A DNA stretch of 64,000 nucleotides from Isoetes taiwanensis (Eukaryota; Streptophyta; Lycopodiopsida; Isoetales; Isoetaceae): positions 496,001-560,000 of the forward strand of contig JAJEKV010000216.1 in assembly GCA_021234155.1 (NCBI GenBank), in the 5' to 3' direction. This document shows, piece after piece, positions 9,851-22,144 of this stretch. The notes under the pieces are model-generated. The model did not search any database. It was not told the DNA's origin and worked only from the letters and a program-made list of their open reading frames with translations. A program made the translations under genes and the position numbers. Positions within the stretch are counted from its first letter, which is position 1, and each line of letters begins with the position of its first letter.

Positions 9851-12800
9851 TAAGAGTATAGTTTATTGGTATAAAATAGAGTACATTAGGTCCCCTCATT
9901 GGGACAGATAGAGAATTGAAACCGGAGACCCAAGTCAATTGAAGGTGTACTAGTGGCCCGGCCAGTTCTTCTTCCCCACTAATGTAGGTACTATAGGCAA
10001 AGCACCTTCTTCACCACAAGAGCGAAGTACTATAGATAGGGCAAGACTTCCACCATCATTTGCCATTTGGGGTTGTACACTCTAGGATGTAGACAAGAGT
10101 TTACCTTCTTTGTTGTTGATTGCCTTCGCCCCTGTCAACCCGGTTGCACTTGAAGAGCGTGTAAAAGCCTTCAAGCTTGCCGATTCTATCAAGTTCCTTG
10201 TTATAGTTCCTACCCATCTTTCTATGATGGGCGGCGCCATTAAGGCCACCTCCATATTGAATAGATTTTTAATTTTGTCAATGCTAACCTCTTGCCCAAG
10301 TGAGGGCCAATTGGTACCGATGCTTCCGGACCACCCAAAGGGCAATTGCTACTAGAGAAGTAGTAATTTTGCAGCTCCAGGATGAAATTATAATACCGCC
10401 GTTGAGTTGGTGTAAGTCAAGTCCTAGAATAGGAGTAACCCACCCAAAAGTCGAAATCCTAGGGCAAAAGAAGACATGTGCGGTGGATTCCCGGCTTGAT
10501 GACCCTAGAGGACCACATTCGATTCTTTGAGATACCTCTTAGGAAGAGTTTAGCATTGGAGGAGATACCACCTTGGGCTGTCCATTGCAAAAACTGGATT
10601 CTTCGAGAGCACATGGACTTCCGAGGGAGTTGGCAAGGAGTTGAATAGTAGTTGGCCTATTGACCCCGGAATGAGCTCGGCTTTAGGGGAACTTCTCCAC
10701 TAAGCTTTCGATATACTTTTAGCTACCTTGTAGGAAGGGGATTCCAGACACTCCCATCTCTCTTCAGGGCCCTCCAGACCAGAAAGATCAGAGATATTAG
10801 CTTGGATTTCCCTTAGGACCTTCCTATCCCCTTCACCAGCATTTGGGACCAGCCTCTTAAGTTTGGACCAAGATATATCCACTGCCATTCTCCCAAAAGT
10901 GAGATAGCCCTGGAGATGCCATGAGCTTTCCACTTACTATATATCGGGGGTGCACAAGTGCAAGAGGGAGATTCCTTGATGCCCAAACCCTAGTATTCCA
11001 GAAAGGATTGATCTTACCAGCATGTGGGGGCAGTTTACCAGGAGAGCATAATGGTAGTACCTTCGCCCATGCTTGGAGTATTCTTCTCATAACAAAGCAG
11101 GTACACGGGGCTATCTTGAAGTCTCTAAAGGCAGCTCAAATCGTCCCAGGGAGGGAAGGCTTCCTTTTGAGTTTACACCGATTGAAACCAATATCTCACA
11201 AAAACTAGAGGCGGGGAGGTGTCACCTTGTAGTGATCTCCATACGTGCACAGGCCGCTAATGCTCGAGTCTGAGAGAAGGGATCTTTGCAACCAAGACCT
11301 CCTTCTTTCTTATCTCTACATAGTTCTGACCATCCAACCTTAGCCATACCTCCCCATATAAATTTCCCGATTATGACCTGGATCTGATTGTACACAAATT
11401 TCGGCGCCACTATCACGCATTGAGAAAAAAATGAGAGGCGCTAGACAACTGATATTAGCTCTGATTACACCCCGACCTTTGCAAGACCTTTTGGTGACCA
11501 TAGGGCAACCTTTCTTCAAGACGATCCAACGAGGCGATACCGAGGAGTCCTTTGATGTTATCGGATAGGGAGAGTGGAAGGCCGGAAAAGAGTAATTGAT
11601 TCACTGCTTTCACCTGCGGAAATCCTAGCGTACTAGCTCGAGGATCGGCGTAGTCTCTAGTGCCCATAGAGTGGAACATTTGTTAGGGTTAAGACCGATC
11701 CCGGATCACGATCTCAAAGGGGGGAGGGCGTCCGGAAGCCCTGGAAGCTACCATCATCAAATCGAAGGAACATGAAGGTGTCATCAAAGATCTTTGCATA
11801 ATTGTAAGCTCGTCAAAGACCACCACGGTAGAGAGAGACCACTCATAGATCCTTCCGAACGAGTCGAGTTTCACCATCTTAGTCGGTAGATTTGCCATAA
11901 TAAGAAGCGGTAAGGAGCCAATGGGCACCCTTGCCTAATACCTTTTCGAAGATCGAAGAGGTGGGATGGTTCCCCATTAACAAATCGATGTCGACGCTAA
12001 TTTGTTCATGCCCATAGCGATATCAACAAATTGCTTATGGAAACCCATATGAGCCATTACCACTTGCGGGGCCTCCCACCTAAGAGAGTCATAAGCCTTT
12101 CTAAAATCCATCTTTATCCGGACACGGTTCGCCTTGATACCTGCACCAATGTAACCCTTCCCTTCGCCAAGTAATTATCGAATGTTTCTTCGGGGGAGAA
12201 AAGCTGATTGTTCTCTGCCAATGATCCTATTTAAGATAGGTTTTGGACGGTTAGCGGAACTTTCATGATGACCTTATATAGGACATTGGTCAAAGCAATA
12301 GGTCTCCATTCACTAATAACACGAGGTCTTGACACTTTAGGGGACGAGAGTGATGAATCCGGTGCCAAGGAAGGATGTAAAATTTGGGAGTTCCATGCAC
12401 CCCCGATAGCCCCGAGGAAGTCCACGCCCCAAGAATTCCCAAAACTCCTCGAAAACTCGGGGAATCCATCTCGGACCGAGGGATTTACGGGCCGCCGGGG
12501 AGCAAAGAGTTCTATAAACTTCTTCATCCCCTAACTGTTGAAGTAAGGATTGATTGTCAACCCTCGAAACCAGGTGCCCCCAGTTAACCTTTGGCAGCCA
12601 TGTAGCAACTTCTAATCCAAAAGTAGATGGAAGCGGTTCCTCTTTAAATTGGTCACGGAAGCTTCCCTCGATGAAGCGTTTGATTTCATCGACCATTAGG
12701 AGGATCACGGTTTTGATCTTTGATAGAGGTAATGCTATTTTCAGCTAATCTAGCCCCAGCCAATCTAAAAAAACATTTAGAGTTCTCATGATCAAGATCA

Positions 12801-14167
12801 GCGTACCATTTAGTTTTGGAGCGTATAGCAGCACCCCTTGCTTCTTCCTCTTCTATGGCCTTAGCTTTGTTTTCGAGCTCCTCCTCCAAGGCGTGTTTAT
12901 CCCGGTTGTAGGGGTCACTAAAAGTTCTTGCTTAATAATCCAGGAGATTATTGTAGACAAGATCCTTTTCCTTTTGAAGCTCGAGCCCTATTTTTGCCCC
13001 ATTTCTTGATCCAAGCTTTCATGAGGTTGAGCTTATGGGCCCAAGCCTTCATGGAGGGGGAGTTGTCCCTATTTGCTAGTGAGCCGAGAAAAACCTTGAA
13101 AGGGTTACAGAACTTGTCTTTGGTTAGCCACGAGACGTTGAACTTGAAAGGAATATTACCTGATTTCCTGGCAGAGGGGATATCCTCAAGAGTAAGCCTT
13201 TGCGGAACATGATCGGAATGAGTGAATGCAAGATCTCCTTCAACATAAGACTTGTCCATAAAATTTGCCCATTTGTTGGCGGATAAAATCTATCAAGCAA
13301 GCAATACACTCTATCCTGACCCTTCTGTTTGTTAGACCAGGAAAATGTGGTATTGGAGGGAGGAACCAGAGAGAAGCCTGCACTGTTAATTAGAGAAAGC
13401 CAGGCACGTTCTTCCTCTTCCTGCAGATTCCTATGCAAACCCACTTTTTGATCCCAAGTGTCAGTCATATTTAGGTCACCCCCAAGTATCCAGTTATCAA
13501 CCACATTCTCGTGCTGGGAAATCCAGCTCTCAATATTATTCCACAGAGTTGCTCTCTCAGCAGGCTTATTGGAGGCATAAACATTAATAAGTCCCCACTG
13601 ACAGTTATTGGTTTCAAATGTAACTGACTGCCATCTGCCCCCCAATCCTGAGAACTGGTTTTTCTGGGCCTGACCTTTCCAAAGGATACAAGTACCTCCC
13701 TTAGTTCCCTGAGCTGCACAGCAAAAGGAAGAATAGCCATTACCCACCCGGTGCCGGAGAGGCTGGCCTCAAAGTCGGGAGCCGGTGTTCTGCTGACATG
13801 ACAATGTCTGCCTTCATTGATCTAATTGCCGCTAATACCCTAGCACGTTTGAGTGCTCCTTTGATGCCACGCAAATTCCAAGAAACAATGATCATCCGAT
13901 GTGGTTATGGCTAAAGGTAATCTTCCAGAACCTTAAGTACAGGAATGTGATTATGTACCCCCTCTCCACCCCTTTTCACGGTACCGGTGGGGACAAACAT
14001 CAGGAGATACCCTCATTGGGGAAGTAAGACTTTGCAAACAAAGGAGGGTAGATGTATATATAGTGTTCCTTTGCTTATGGGCCCCTTTAAATAAGACAAA
14101 AGGGGCAGCTCAAAGGTATCCCAATAGGCCCATAATGAAAAGAGTGCCATTCTATTCCGAAGGGAGG
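9817..14167 (-). mobile_element. LINE 2 (non-LTR retrotransposon), 5'-truncated
   Basis: The poly(A) tail shows as 29 T at 9817-9845. Minus-strand ORF2 starts near 13895 with MIIVSWNLRGIKGALKRARV (APE endonuclease N-terminus) and reads through the endonuclease, RT and C-terminal domain to about 10082. ORF1 is not found, so the copy is probably 5'-truncated upstream of ORF2. An 11-bp match AACCAAACATT lies at 9808-9818 and at 14168-14178, a plausible target-site duplication. Compared with LINE 1 the endonuclease is better preserved, but stops and frameshifts are still many. Confidence 0.85.
10082..13895 (-). pseudogene. LINE 2 ORF2: endonuclease-reverse transcriptase, broken
   Basis: Recognisable pieces in order on the minus strand: MIIVSWNLRGI (13895); GGTCILWKG and WGLINVYASNKPAERATLW with NWILGGDLNMTDTWDQKVG and TTFSWSNKQKGQDR (13747-13260), a fairly complete APE domain; the linker KTKWYADLDHENSKCFFRLA (about 12830); RT entry WRPIALTNVLYKVI (about 12330); FIWGGMAKVGWSELCRDKKE with GGLGCKDP (11416-11222), the post-RT block; and a C-terminal helical region ending near 10082. 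The FADD box was not found between 12230 and 11420, and several frameshifts interrupt the frame. Confidence 0.85.
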
Positions 14168-14184
14168 AACCAAACATTAAGATG

Positions 14185-14450
14185 ACAAATATCGAGAATA
14201 AGGAGATGTAACAGATGATGGAAGCTATGAAGACTTATTTGATGGCAGCAATGCAGGAATTTCTAAAACAAGCTGTGAACTCATTGGTGAAGGATTTTAA
14301 AAGGTTTATATGGAGCAGATGCAATTAGAGATGGAGAAATTTCGAGTGGGCATCCAATCATAGCTTCAACAATTTAAGGAGAGCATGCGATCTGAAGTCC
14401 GTGAGATGATGCAAGAAGATGGAGATACAGAAGATGAAGATAACACATGA
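14185..14450 (+). pseudogene. Possible gag-like coiled segment
   Basis: Plus-strand codons read MMEAMKTYLMAAMQEFLKQA and, after a one-base shift near 14300, LEMEKFRVGIQSQLQQF and RSEVREMMQEDGDTEDEDNT before a stop. Met/Glu/Lys-rich helices of this kind are common at the start of LTR-retrotransposon gag proteins, but no zinc knuckle or capsid motif confirms this. The minus strand of the first 50 bases can also be read as RT-like (LILDICHLNVWF), which would make it part of the DIRS-like relic. The two readings cannot both be coding. Confidence 0.3.
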
Positions 14451-16085
14451 TATTTTGACAATAATCTAAAACCTTTTGTACCTGCTCTAGTTCATTCCAT
14501 GTGTCGGGGATATGACCGGAGCCCCGGACTTCAATTCCATATAAAAGAAGCGGGTTCCACCAAAAGCACGAACAAGCATGCGGATGGGCACGATCATATA
14601 GCTCTGCCTTGTAGTTAAGTGATACGCATCGCATGCAGCGCCATCCAACCCGGTATCACTCGTAGTCGGATGGAAGAGTCCTAGTATATAATAGTGGAAA
14701 ACTCTTTGCCCAGGTACTTGTAGGTGGATACTACCTCCACAATTTGCTCCTGATTAAGTGAGGGGAAGCCTTGGTCGGCATGAAGATGAGACAAAGCGAG
14801 GATCTTAGTCGACCAAATTGACCATGTTCGATTGGCTTAGCAAAATTTATCCGGGGCATGCGAGGTGTTGTAGCATGGCTTCCGAGTGTGGGCTAGGGAC
14901 GTCCGCATCATCACGTATATGAGTTATACGATGTCGATGCACAAACTAAGGTCTATCAACCCCGTGCTCAGTAAGCCACCCCTAAAATTGGTCAATGTAT
15001 GTGCCAAACAACGTTGGAAAGAGCGGGCATCCCTGGCGGATCCCAATACTACTGTTGATAAGTTATTCTGTCAGTGTCAGTTGGCCTGAGCATATCTCAT
15101 ACAACCTGTATACAATATTTTTCAAGTCTTCAGGGGCTCCCAAACTGTCTTAGTCTTTTCCATAAGTTTTCTCGAGGCGCTTATGAGATGAGATGCATTG
15201 CTATTGCATAAATTAATTTGGAGCTATAAAGTGTCATTGGAGGTATAAGGTGTGCAAGTACATGCTGATGATGCATTGAATGACAATACTTATTTCTAAG
15301 ACAGGTTGCTATTGCATGTTAAAATGTCCGAGCCCCTAATATGATTGTTGACACTACGTCAATGGAAACTGTAACATGTAGCCGCATAAATAAGAAATAA
15401 CAAGAAACATTGCTCTTCATTCTATGTTATTAGGTCATAGAAGCCTTCTGAAGAAGAAGAATTAAAAGCGGCTAGGTCAATGTTGGACAGTTTTTTTTCT
15501 TTTTAGCTCTCCCTAACGAACTCTCGATTTCCTTGAATTTTCACAACTATCGATGGAATCAAAGGGTTGTTGTGATGAAAAACCCACCTGGCTACAATGT
15601 GAATAGCCATAGAGTGCAAGAAGCCCTATAACTCGCGTTTGTCCAAAGGTGTTAAAAACAAATTTTGGAGAGGGGTGGGTGTTCGCAATTATGTTATTTT
15701 GTGCCAACCTTGAGAAAAAGGCATGAATATACATTATAACTTCTACGTGTTCATTTGAATTCAACTATATCGATCTGAATGATCCTCATAGTCATTCCTT
15801 TCATGAGGTTGAGAACAATGTTGGATCTTAGATAAAGAAACTGTATTAGCCTTGCCGCTTCTCCTTCATGGAATCCTTAAGAACTTATGCTTGGAAGACG
15901 TTACTTTCGCTTTATATTGTGTTTCCAACGAAGAGAGCAGACTAGTCTAGATACATAAGGCATAAGCCATCCCTGAAAATATGGACGTTGAACTTGCAAA
16001 ATGCAAAACATCAAACTCTTTTTACAATTTGTACTAAACAGAGGCTTCCTCCAACTTTACAAGGCACCAAGTCCGCACAATCTGC
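14451..16085. other. No clear gene; possible Ty3/gypsy tail near 14500-14630
   Basis: A minus-strand frame (14634-14374) has NYKAELYDRAHPHA, faintly like the integrase C-terminal end of Ty3/gypsy polyproteins (YKLELP..A.IHP). The rest holds short unsupported frames only. I see no RNA gene here. Confidence 0.3.
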
Positions 16086-17459
16086 CTAGCAAAATGATTT
16101 GCAATGACAGCACGATTTGCTACAAAAGATACAAACCAAAGAGTAAAGCTGGCCCAGAAGTGACCAGATCAGTCCAAACATTGAAGGAGCTGATTTTGGA
16201 GGCTGATTGTTATGAGGTGAAGGCATGAGAGAGATAGGAACTGGTTGACTGTCAATTTCCAGAGCCACATGGGGAGATAGATACTGTACATGATTACTCA
16301 AACACATGAAATTAGACTCAGACTCAGACTCAACATAGGCTTGAAGAGCTTGGACAGAGCTGCTTGGTATTTTACAGTAAATGTTGGAGACAGAAGATGC
16401 TTGACATGATGTAGCAAAGCTGAGAGGCTCGTCAACATGATGAAATGGCGAAGCTTTATTGATTTGAAAGGGAGCTTCAACAGGGTTGTTTGGCAATCTG
16501 TAGTAAACCTGAGAGGCAGAGGGAACTTGGCATAGTGTAGTAAAATCAGGTCCTTGAAATGGCAAGTCTGTATGGACTTCACCAGGAACTTCAGCACATG
16601 CCTTCGGCATTTTCTCAAAAACTTGAGAGGACGAAGGCATCTTGTCTAATGCAACAAAGTTGAGAGGCTGATAAACATTATCATAATATGGCAAATCTTT
16701 AATGCTTTGAAGAGGAACTTCAGCAGGGTTGTTTGGCGCTGTATAATAAACCTCAGAGGTAGAGGGCATTTGGCATGATCCAGTAAAACTCAAAAAGTGA
16801 GAATCAGATCCTTGGAATGGCAAGTCTTTATAGGATTCAACAGGGGCTTCAATACATGTACTTGGCATATAAAAAACTTGAGAGGAAGAAGGAACTTGGT
16901 CTAATGCAGTAAAGTTGGAAGTGTAAGCATCAACTTGCGATGGATTAAGGGTGCTACATACCTTCAAATCCCGAGCTCTTCTTTCCCTCTCTTTTTTCCC
17001 TGGTCTGTTTCCTCTAGTGCTTTTCTTCTTAACAATCCCTTCATCATTTTTGTTTCGAGCAGAAACAGCATGCTGAAGCTTGGGAAGGCGGATTGTGCAC
17101 TCTTCCAAGATCACCTGAGGAAAAAATGTAGGCCCAGACATGCGCAGAAGCCGCGCAGGGGAGACAGCCCTAATCCGACTTTGAAATCTATAGCAGCCCA
17201 TGGGCAGGATATTAACCCTAATTAAACCAACATGAGATTTACGAAATACCCACAAACGCTTGTTGTCCAGAGTCCACATTATCCCGTTCTGATCCTTCAC
17301 AATGTGCATGCTTGGAAAAGCTGTTGGACAGAGTTCCCCACGCCGGATCATGGCGGCCGCATCGTCTATCCTTTGCTTGGCATGTTTGGATTTGGGACTG
17401 AAATATACTCCAATGATGTGCACAGAGAAGCGCAGGTCCTGAGCTTGCACCTCTTCCAT
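16086..17459 (-). CDS. 457-aa protein: N-terminal LDN-RLWVF domain, internal repeats, Cys-rich hydrophobic tail
   Basis: This intact single-exon frame starts at ATG 17459 and stops at 16086. Residues 8-85 (RFSVHIIGVYFSPKS to WTLDNKRLWVFRKS) resemble a eukaryotic domain known from proteins reading (R)x(R/Y)(F/Y)...I..YFS....LNNRRLWVFK, similar in outline to ParB/sulfiredoxin-like folds; I infer this from pattern only. Residues 142-166 are strongly basic (KKKSTRG, KKERERRAR), a possible nuclear signal. Residues 186-372 hold five degenerate repeats of about 42 residues (key: MPS.SQV(F/Y)), alternating in type. Residues 427-446 are hydrophobic, and six Cys lie in the last 15 residues. No flanking gene suggests a role. 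Function unknown; possibly tail-anchored or palmitoylated. Confidence 0.72.
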   Translation of the reverse strand: MEEVQAQDLRFSVHIIGVYFSPKSKHAKQRIDDAAAMIRRGELCPTAFPSMHIVKDQNGIMWTLDNKRLWVFRKSHVGLIRVNILPMGCYRFQSRIRAVSPARLLRMSGPTFFPQVILEECTIRLPKLQHAVSARNKNDEGIVKKKSTRGNRPGKKERERRARDLKVCSTLNPSQVDAYTSNFTALDQVPSSSQVFYMPSTCIEAPVESYKDLPFQGSDSHFLSFTGSCQMPSTSEVYYTAPNNPAEVPLQSIKDLPYYDNVYQPLNFVALDKMPSSSQVFEKMPKACAEVPGEVHTDLPFQGPDFTTLCQVPSASQVYYRLPNNPVEAPFQINKASPFHHVDEPLSFATSCQASSVSNIYCKIPSSSVQALQAYVESESESNFMCLSNHVQYLSPHVALEIDSQPVPISLMPSPHNNQPPKSAPSMFGLIWSLLGQLYSLVCIFCSKSCCHCKSFC

Positions 17460-19151
17460 CAGTTTGATGGGTTTGTGTAGCAGCAGGAGAGTTTATGAAG
17501 CATTAAAGTATATCATGCATGCCCCCAAAAAAAAAAGCTGTTCGTACTCGTATCATTTAGGAACCGGGGCTGAGCATTCATTGGAAAAGAGGAAGTTAAT
17601 ACTTGGCCCAGCTAGTAACCAGGCCTTCGAATTTAGATTTCACATTAACCAGCAAAAATGCCTGCATTTATACTTACCCGATTTTTGAGAAAAGTACCTC
17701 TAATTTGCCGGGTTTTACACTATTTTTATAAATTTTTGACCGAAAATTTGCCCGCATCTACTTTATTAAATCGGATATTCCTAACTTTAATCGGAAATTT
17801 GGGAGGAACCCCCCTAATTTTGACCCTTGAGTAACATTGTATAAGGGTAACCTATTTGGACATGATTCCTGATTCGGAGGCGACCGATTTCAGCCCGAGC
17901 TGCAAATCAATGAATCACGAACCAGCTCATGATACATTTACCCCTAGTTTTGGGATCCCAGAGGTAAAGATCCCGTCCTCTGGAATCCAGAGCCACTCCC
18001 AACGGGATCCGGCTGGAAGTAGGGGCACACGCCAGGTCAACACGGGCCATCTCCGCTGTCGAAATAAGAACCTTCTATGTCTCTGAATGCATACAGACTT
18101 CCATTCGTCTGCATTTTCTAGTCCAACCACAGTTTCATAAATCATCGCATATAAATCCAAATAATCATATTTGGGCTTCATCTTTGATCATTCAAGAATT
18201 GACAAGGAATGCAATATGCCATGATTGTGACGTATAATCTTTAGGCAATTATGACAAGGTCTAGCAATGAATAGTATTGGTGTACCAATGAACTTGTTGA
18301 TGTCAGAGGAATTGATCGATGGTATGCTTCTAAAAGAAAATGATGCGGCAAGGAAATCTACGCTTGGGGTTTTGAAACTGGCAGGTAGAGAACTAGAGAA
18401 TCGGCGAGAAATGATTCTAAAGCAGCCCCCAACAAAAATTTCTTAAAGAAATGCAAATTGATTGGAGGAGATATTCACATCCTCACTTAGAGCTTAATTC
18501 ATGTTCATATACTATTTTTGTTAGACTTTTTTCAATCTTTTTATATGCATGGTAAGCAGCTCCAACTTCCAACTTGGAACTACAATTTGGCAATTCACCT
18601 CTTATTCCTTAATCTACACCGTACACAAAGTTCCTCGTTTGTGGGGTATGGATGTATAGAATTTGTTATCTTTGTATAACAAGATTTGCAAAAATACTAT
18701 AAGATTTCGTGCAATATACTATATGATGTTGATTTTGTACGTGCAAAACATAATTACAGGGGCTCTCGCTGCCCTACGTCACCCCCTGTGTGAATATGCA
18801 CCCAAACAAAAGGGGGTTTAAGGGGGAATTTAATTTTAAGCATGTCTAATGTAATGGTTTGTGTTAATTAATGTTAATAGTAGTTATGTTGGTTGTTATA
18901 TTATAAAATTTTTTGGCCCTTCGGGCCACAAAAAGAAACAAACATAGATAAACTCTGAGGTAAACAAAAAAATAAGAATGAAAATAAAATAAAAGTAGAA
19001 AATGATTGATGTGTTATTGATGTGTTATTTAGAAACATATGATACAACTGGGCACATTTGGGACTACTATACATGTTGCTTTTCCATGCCGCGCAATAGT
19101 GAAACCAAACCTATGGTTCACTCTATATATTAATTTTGGGCAAATGTGACG
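17460..19151. other. Intergenic; one unrecognised minus-strand open frame
   Basis: The minus-strand frame 18181-17927 (84 codons, beginning MKPKYDYLDLYAMIYETVVG) is the only notable one. Its first 30 codons look protein-like, but no family is recognised and the rest is Trp/Arg-rich. Around 18905-18930 a small GGCCCTTCGGGCC palindrome is present. Otherwise nothing is supported. Confidence 0.35.
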
Positions 19152-19383
19152 CTAACCTATTGTGAAGGCATGAACAACCTCCCACAATAGAGGGCAGACA
19201 CATGGGACAATTTGACCCATGTTGGAGAAGTTTATTAGCACACTTTGAACATGTGCACATGTGCCCACATCCGCTAAGTCCAAAATCTGCGATTATTTGG
19301 TGCTTCAAGATTGTAAATAATCTGCATCTGCAGCCGGATACGCAGGGCCAAGGATTCTTCAGTGAGTTTGGCTTCATTCTCAA
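19152..19383 (-). pseudogene. RING-finger E3 ligase, C-terminal exon (decayed)
   Basis: The minus strand reads GCGHMCTCSKCANKLLQHGS and then NCPMCLPSIV, the second half of a C3HC4 RING of the plant family whose RING ends ...LLYRCGHMCTC..CA..L......CP.C.APIVEVVRA. After PSIV the frame shifts by one base; in the shifted frame EVVHAF and a stop (TAG, 19154-19152) follow, exactly where the family ends. The first zinc-binding pair is not visible upstream (replaced by TILKHQIIADFGL). One frameshift and the missing cysteines make it a pseudogene. The original would be a cytosolic or nuclear ubiquitin ligase. Confidence 0.7.
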
Positions 19384-22144
19384 GCCACAAAACTAATGCC
19401 TGCAGAGCCAACGTTGCTGCATCTTGATACAACAAGAGCAATGTACACCTTTAAACTACATCGAAAAGCCAAGGCCAAAAGGATCATTTTTCAACCAAGG
19501 CACGGGCGGTGCATGATACAAAAGAATATTGTTAAGTCCGGAATAAACAAAAGACTCTTCTTCCATCTCTGTTCTTCCAGATCGGTATATCAATGCAAAA
19601 ACCGAGGTTCCACAAAAAAAGGAACATGATAAGCATCACAAAAGCGCCCAAAATAAATTCTTGATTGTTGGTTAAGCCGCTTTAGACCACGCGGAGTCCA
19701 TTCATATCGACCATTCGGAGGTTGATCATTCAGAAATCATAGTTGTATCCGCTACATAACAAAAACATGAACCATGGTATCATCGGCAACCATATATTAA
19801 GATAAGCCTACTACAAAGGCGCGTAAAAGCACAATCTTGATGATTTTTAAACCGAACTTCGAGCAAAAGATAACATGATACGAATCTACAACTAAACTTA
19901 AAAGCGCTGTAAAGCACAAAAGTTTAGTTTGGCCAAAAGATAGCTATGGTTATGGCTATGGTTGTGGTAGCGAAGCACAAAGTTAGGTTTGGCCAAGAAA
20001 AGATGGCTATCATAGCTATGGCTATGGCTAGTACTGTCGATAGTCTTTCACGTTCTTGATGCTCGGGTTGAAAAAAACTCTTCTATTTCTTGAGGAGTTG
20101 GAACATCAAGCAATCTTCTGCGCATGGCTCTCCGAAGCGATATCTCTTCTACTCTTTGGCTCACGAGCTCTAGATGAAGAACCAAGGGCTTCGCAATTAT
20201 TTCTTGGCCTGTAACTAGGAGTATTTTCTCATGATTTGTCTCCTATGATTCGGCAAGAAAGGGTGAAAACCGAGCCAAGAAATGGGTTAAAAATAGCACT
20301 AAAACAAACCACAAGAGCACGCTTGTATGTTGCCAAGAAGAATTTGCATCTTGTGCCCAACTACTTGATAAATCCCCAAAATGGGAAATTCCTCTGCAAA
20401 AGATCCGAAATCTTGCCCTAATTAATTTACGTTCTCTGACTGATTTCCCCATGGCATCCATATGCACTAGAAATGGTTTGCCATAGCCACCAAAGAAGGC
20501 CAACCTTAGGAGGCGCCATAGCCATAGATACGCTTTTCTTTGAACAATCAACTTCCTTCCCTTCTAGTCTCTTATTTAACAAAATGAATCGAACCCGGCA
20601 ACCAAGCAACTGATATCAACGGAATTGTTATGGCAAATGAACTCCTCCCGGGTTTGACGGATTCTGAGAAAAAAAATGCACTTTTGGACCCATTTGCAAG
20701 CCTGTTTCGTGCCCTAAAATGCTATCCACGAGGCTTGCATGTTCAGCCCCTAAAATAAAAAAGAGGGCTTTTGTTGTGAGCCCTTGGATGTTGGACCATT
20801 GCAAAAAAAAAAAAAAAAAGCTAAATCAACGACTAAGAAATGGCGCACTCTAGATATGCATTAGTACATCTATTTGAATACGCCATGAAATCTTAGGAAA
20901 ACCTTTGTGAAAAACATGCAAAACACAAAGAAAACCCCCTGTTATTATGCTACATATTGGATTAGACACGAGATTAAAGAATTAGACTTGAGATGAATGG
21001 AAGTGGTTTGAAACCTTTAATGGTAGGGTAACTAAAGAGCTCACAATATTTTCTCCTTTTATAAGCTTATCTAATGGCGTTGGGCTTGCAACTTTACCAT
21101 CTCAATGAACCTCGTCTAATTTTCCATATCTATTATAGGTTAACTCAACAAAATAGTAGGCCTTTCATTCGGAATAGCAAAGGCATATTGGAACGACTTG
21201 ACCTGAAGCCTAACATGGAGTCGGAAAACAATAAGAAACAATCTTATATAAAGCCACAAACTTTGCCCTTAACAAGCAAAATGTGGAAAGCCTATGGTAT
21301 ATGAATGGCGTATGATAATCTTGTATATGTCTTAGATATGACTTCCATCTTTATTCCATATAAACATAGCTTTTATGTGTAGAGTAATATCCGACTCTAG
21401 CCTTATTTTCATCTTTATAGCCCCTCTTTTCATCTTCCATTTGAACAAGCTTTGTGTCTACCTTCAATGGCAAACCTTGCAGCTGTTGATGAAAAAATGG
21501 GTTGAATATAATGCACATGAGAAGACGACGAATGCTAGCGACCATGGCGCCGACAAATAAAACTTAGCACTCCATTAGCGGCAGCTATGGTAGAACCTCC
21601 TCGTTGGGCTGAATGGGTACAATATAGGGTCAATGGCCAAAGAGATTGATGCCACCAAAGGCAAGCGGTTGCATAGGACAAGAGCCAGGTAGACTGAGGG
21701 AGAGGAATGAAAGAGGCGGCTGCTAGAAGGGGATCAATGGGTGAAAATTAGCCCAAGGTAAGAAGATGTAGCAACAAAGAGATTAGACAAGCAAACGATT
21801 GCAACTGAGACAAATATATAGAATGGTGGATAAAAAGTTCGACATGGGAAGGAACAAAAGATAAACCTAGCAAATTTAAAGATAAAGCTTCAAAATGCAA
21901 AGGAAACTAACAAAATAAATAATAATAAAGAGGCCACGAGCCAAGAAAAGAGGAAAAGGAGGAGAAAGATAAGCAAAGGAAGAGACAATGGAGCGAACAT
22001 GAGAAGCCCGATTATGTAGCTTTGGCACGGCGTCCAGTGAGCGATGATGGCTAGATTGAGGAAGAAGAAAAGGAGGAGATAGGGCGACTAGGGAAGGGAG
22101 ATTGAAAAATCGATGAAGAAAGGAAATAGCCACGCGGAAGCAAA
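19384..22144. other. Intergenic, no supported gene
   Basis: Only short open frames occur. A direct repeat of about 60 bp (aaagcacaaaagtttagttt... and gaagcacaaagttaggtttg...) with GGCTATGGC motifs lies at about 19910-20030, and inverted GCCATAGCC copies lie at about 20480-20525. An A-run is at about 20801-20819. Nothing else is recognised. Confidence 0.5.

Noticed and set aside
16298-16618. A second frame inside the 457-aa gene
   Set aside because: It overlaps the long intact frame on the same strand in another phase and only reflects the repetitive coding sequence.
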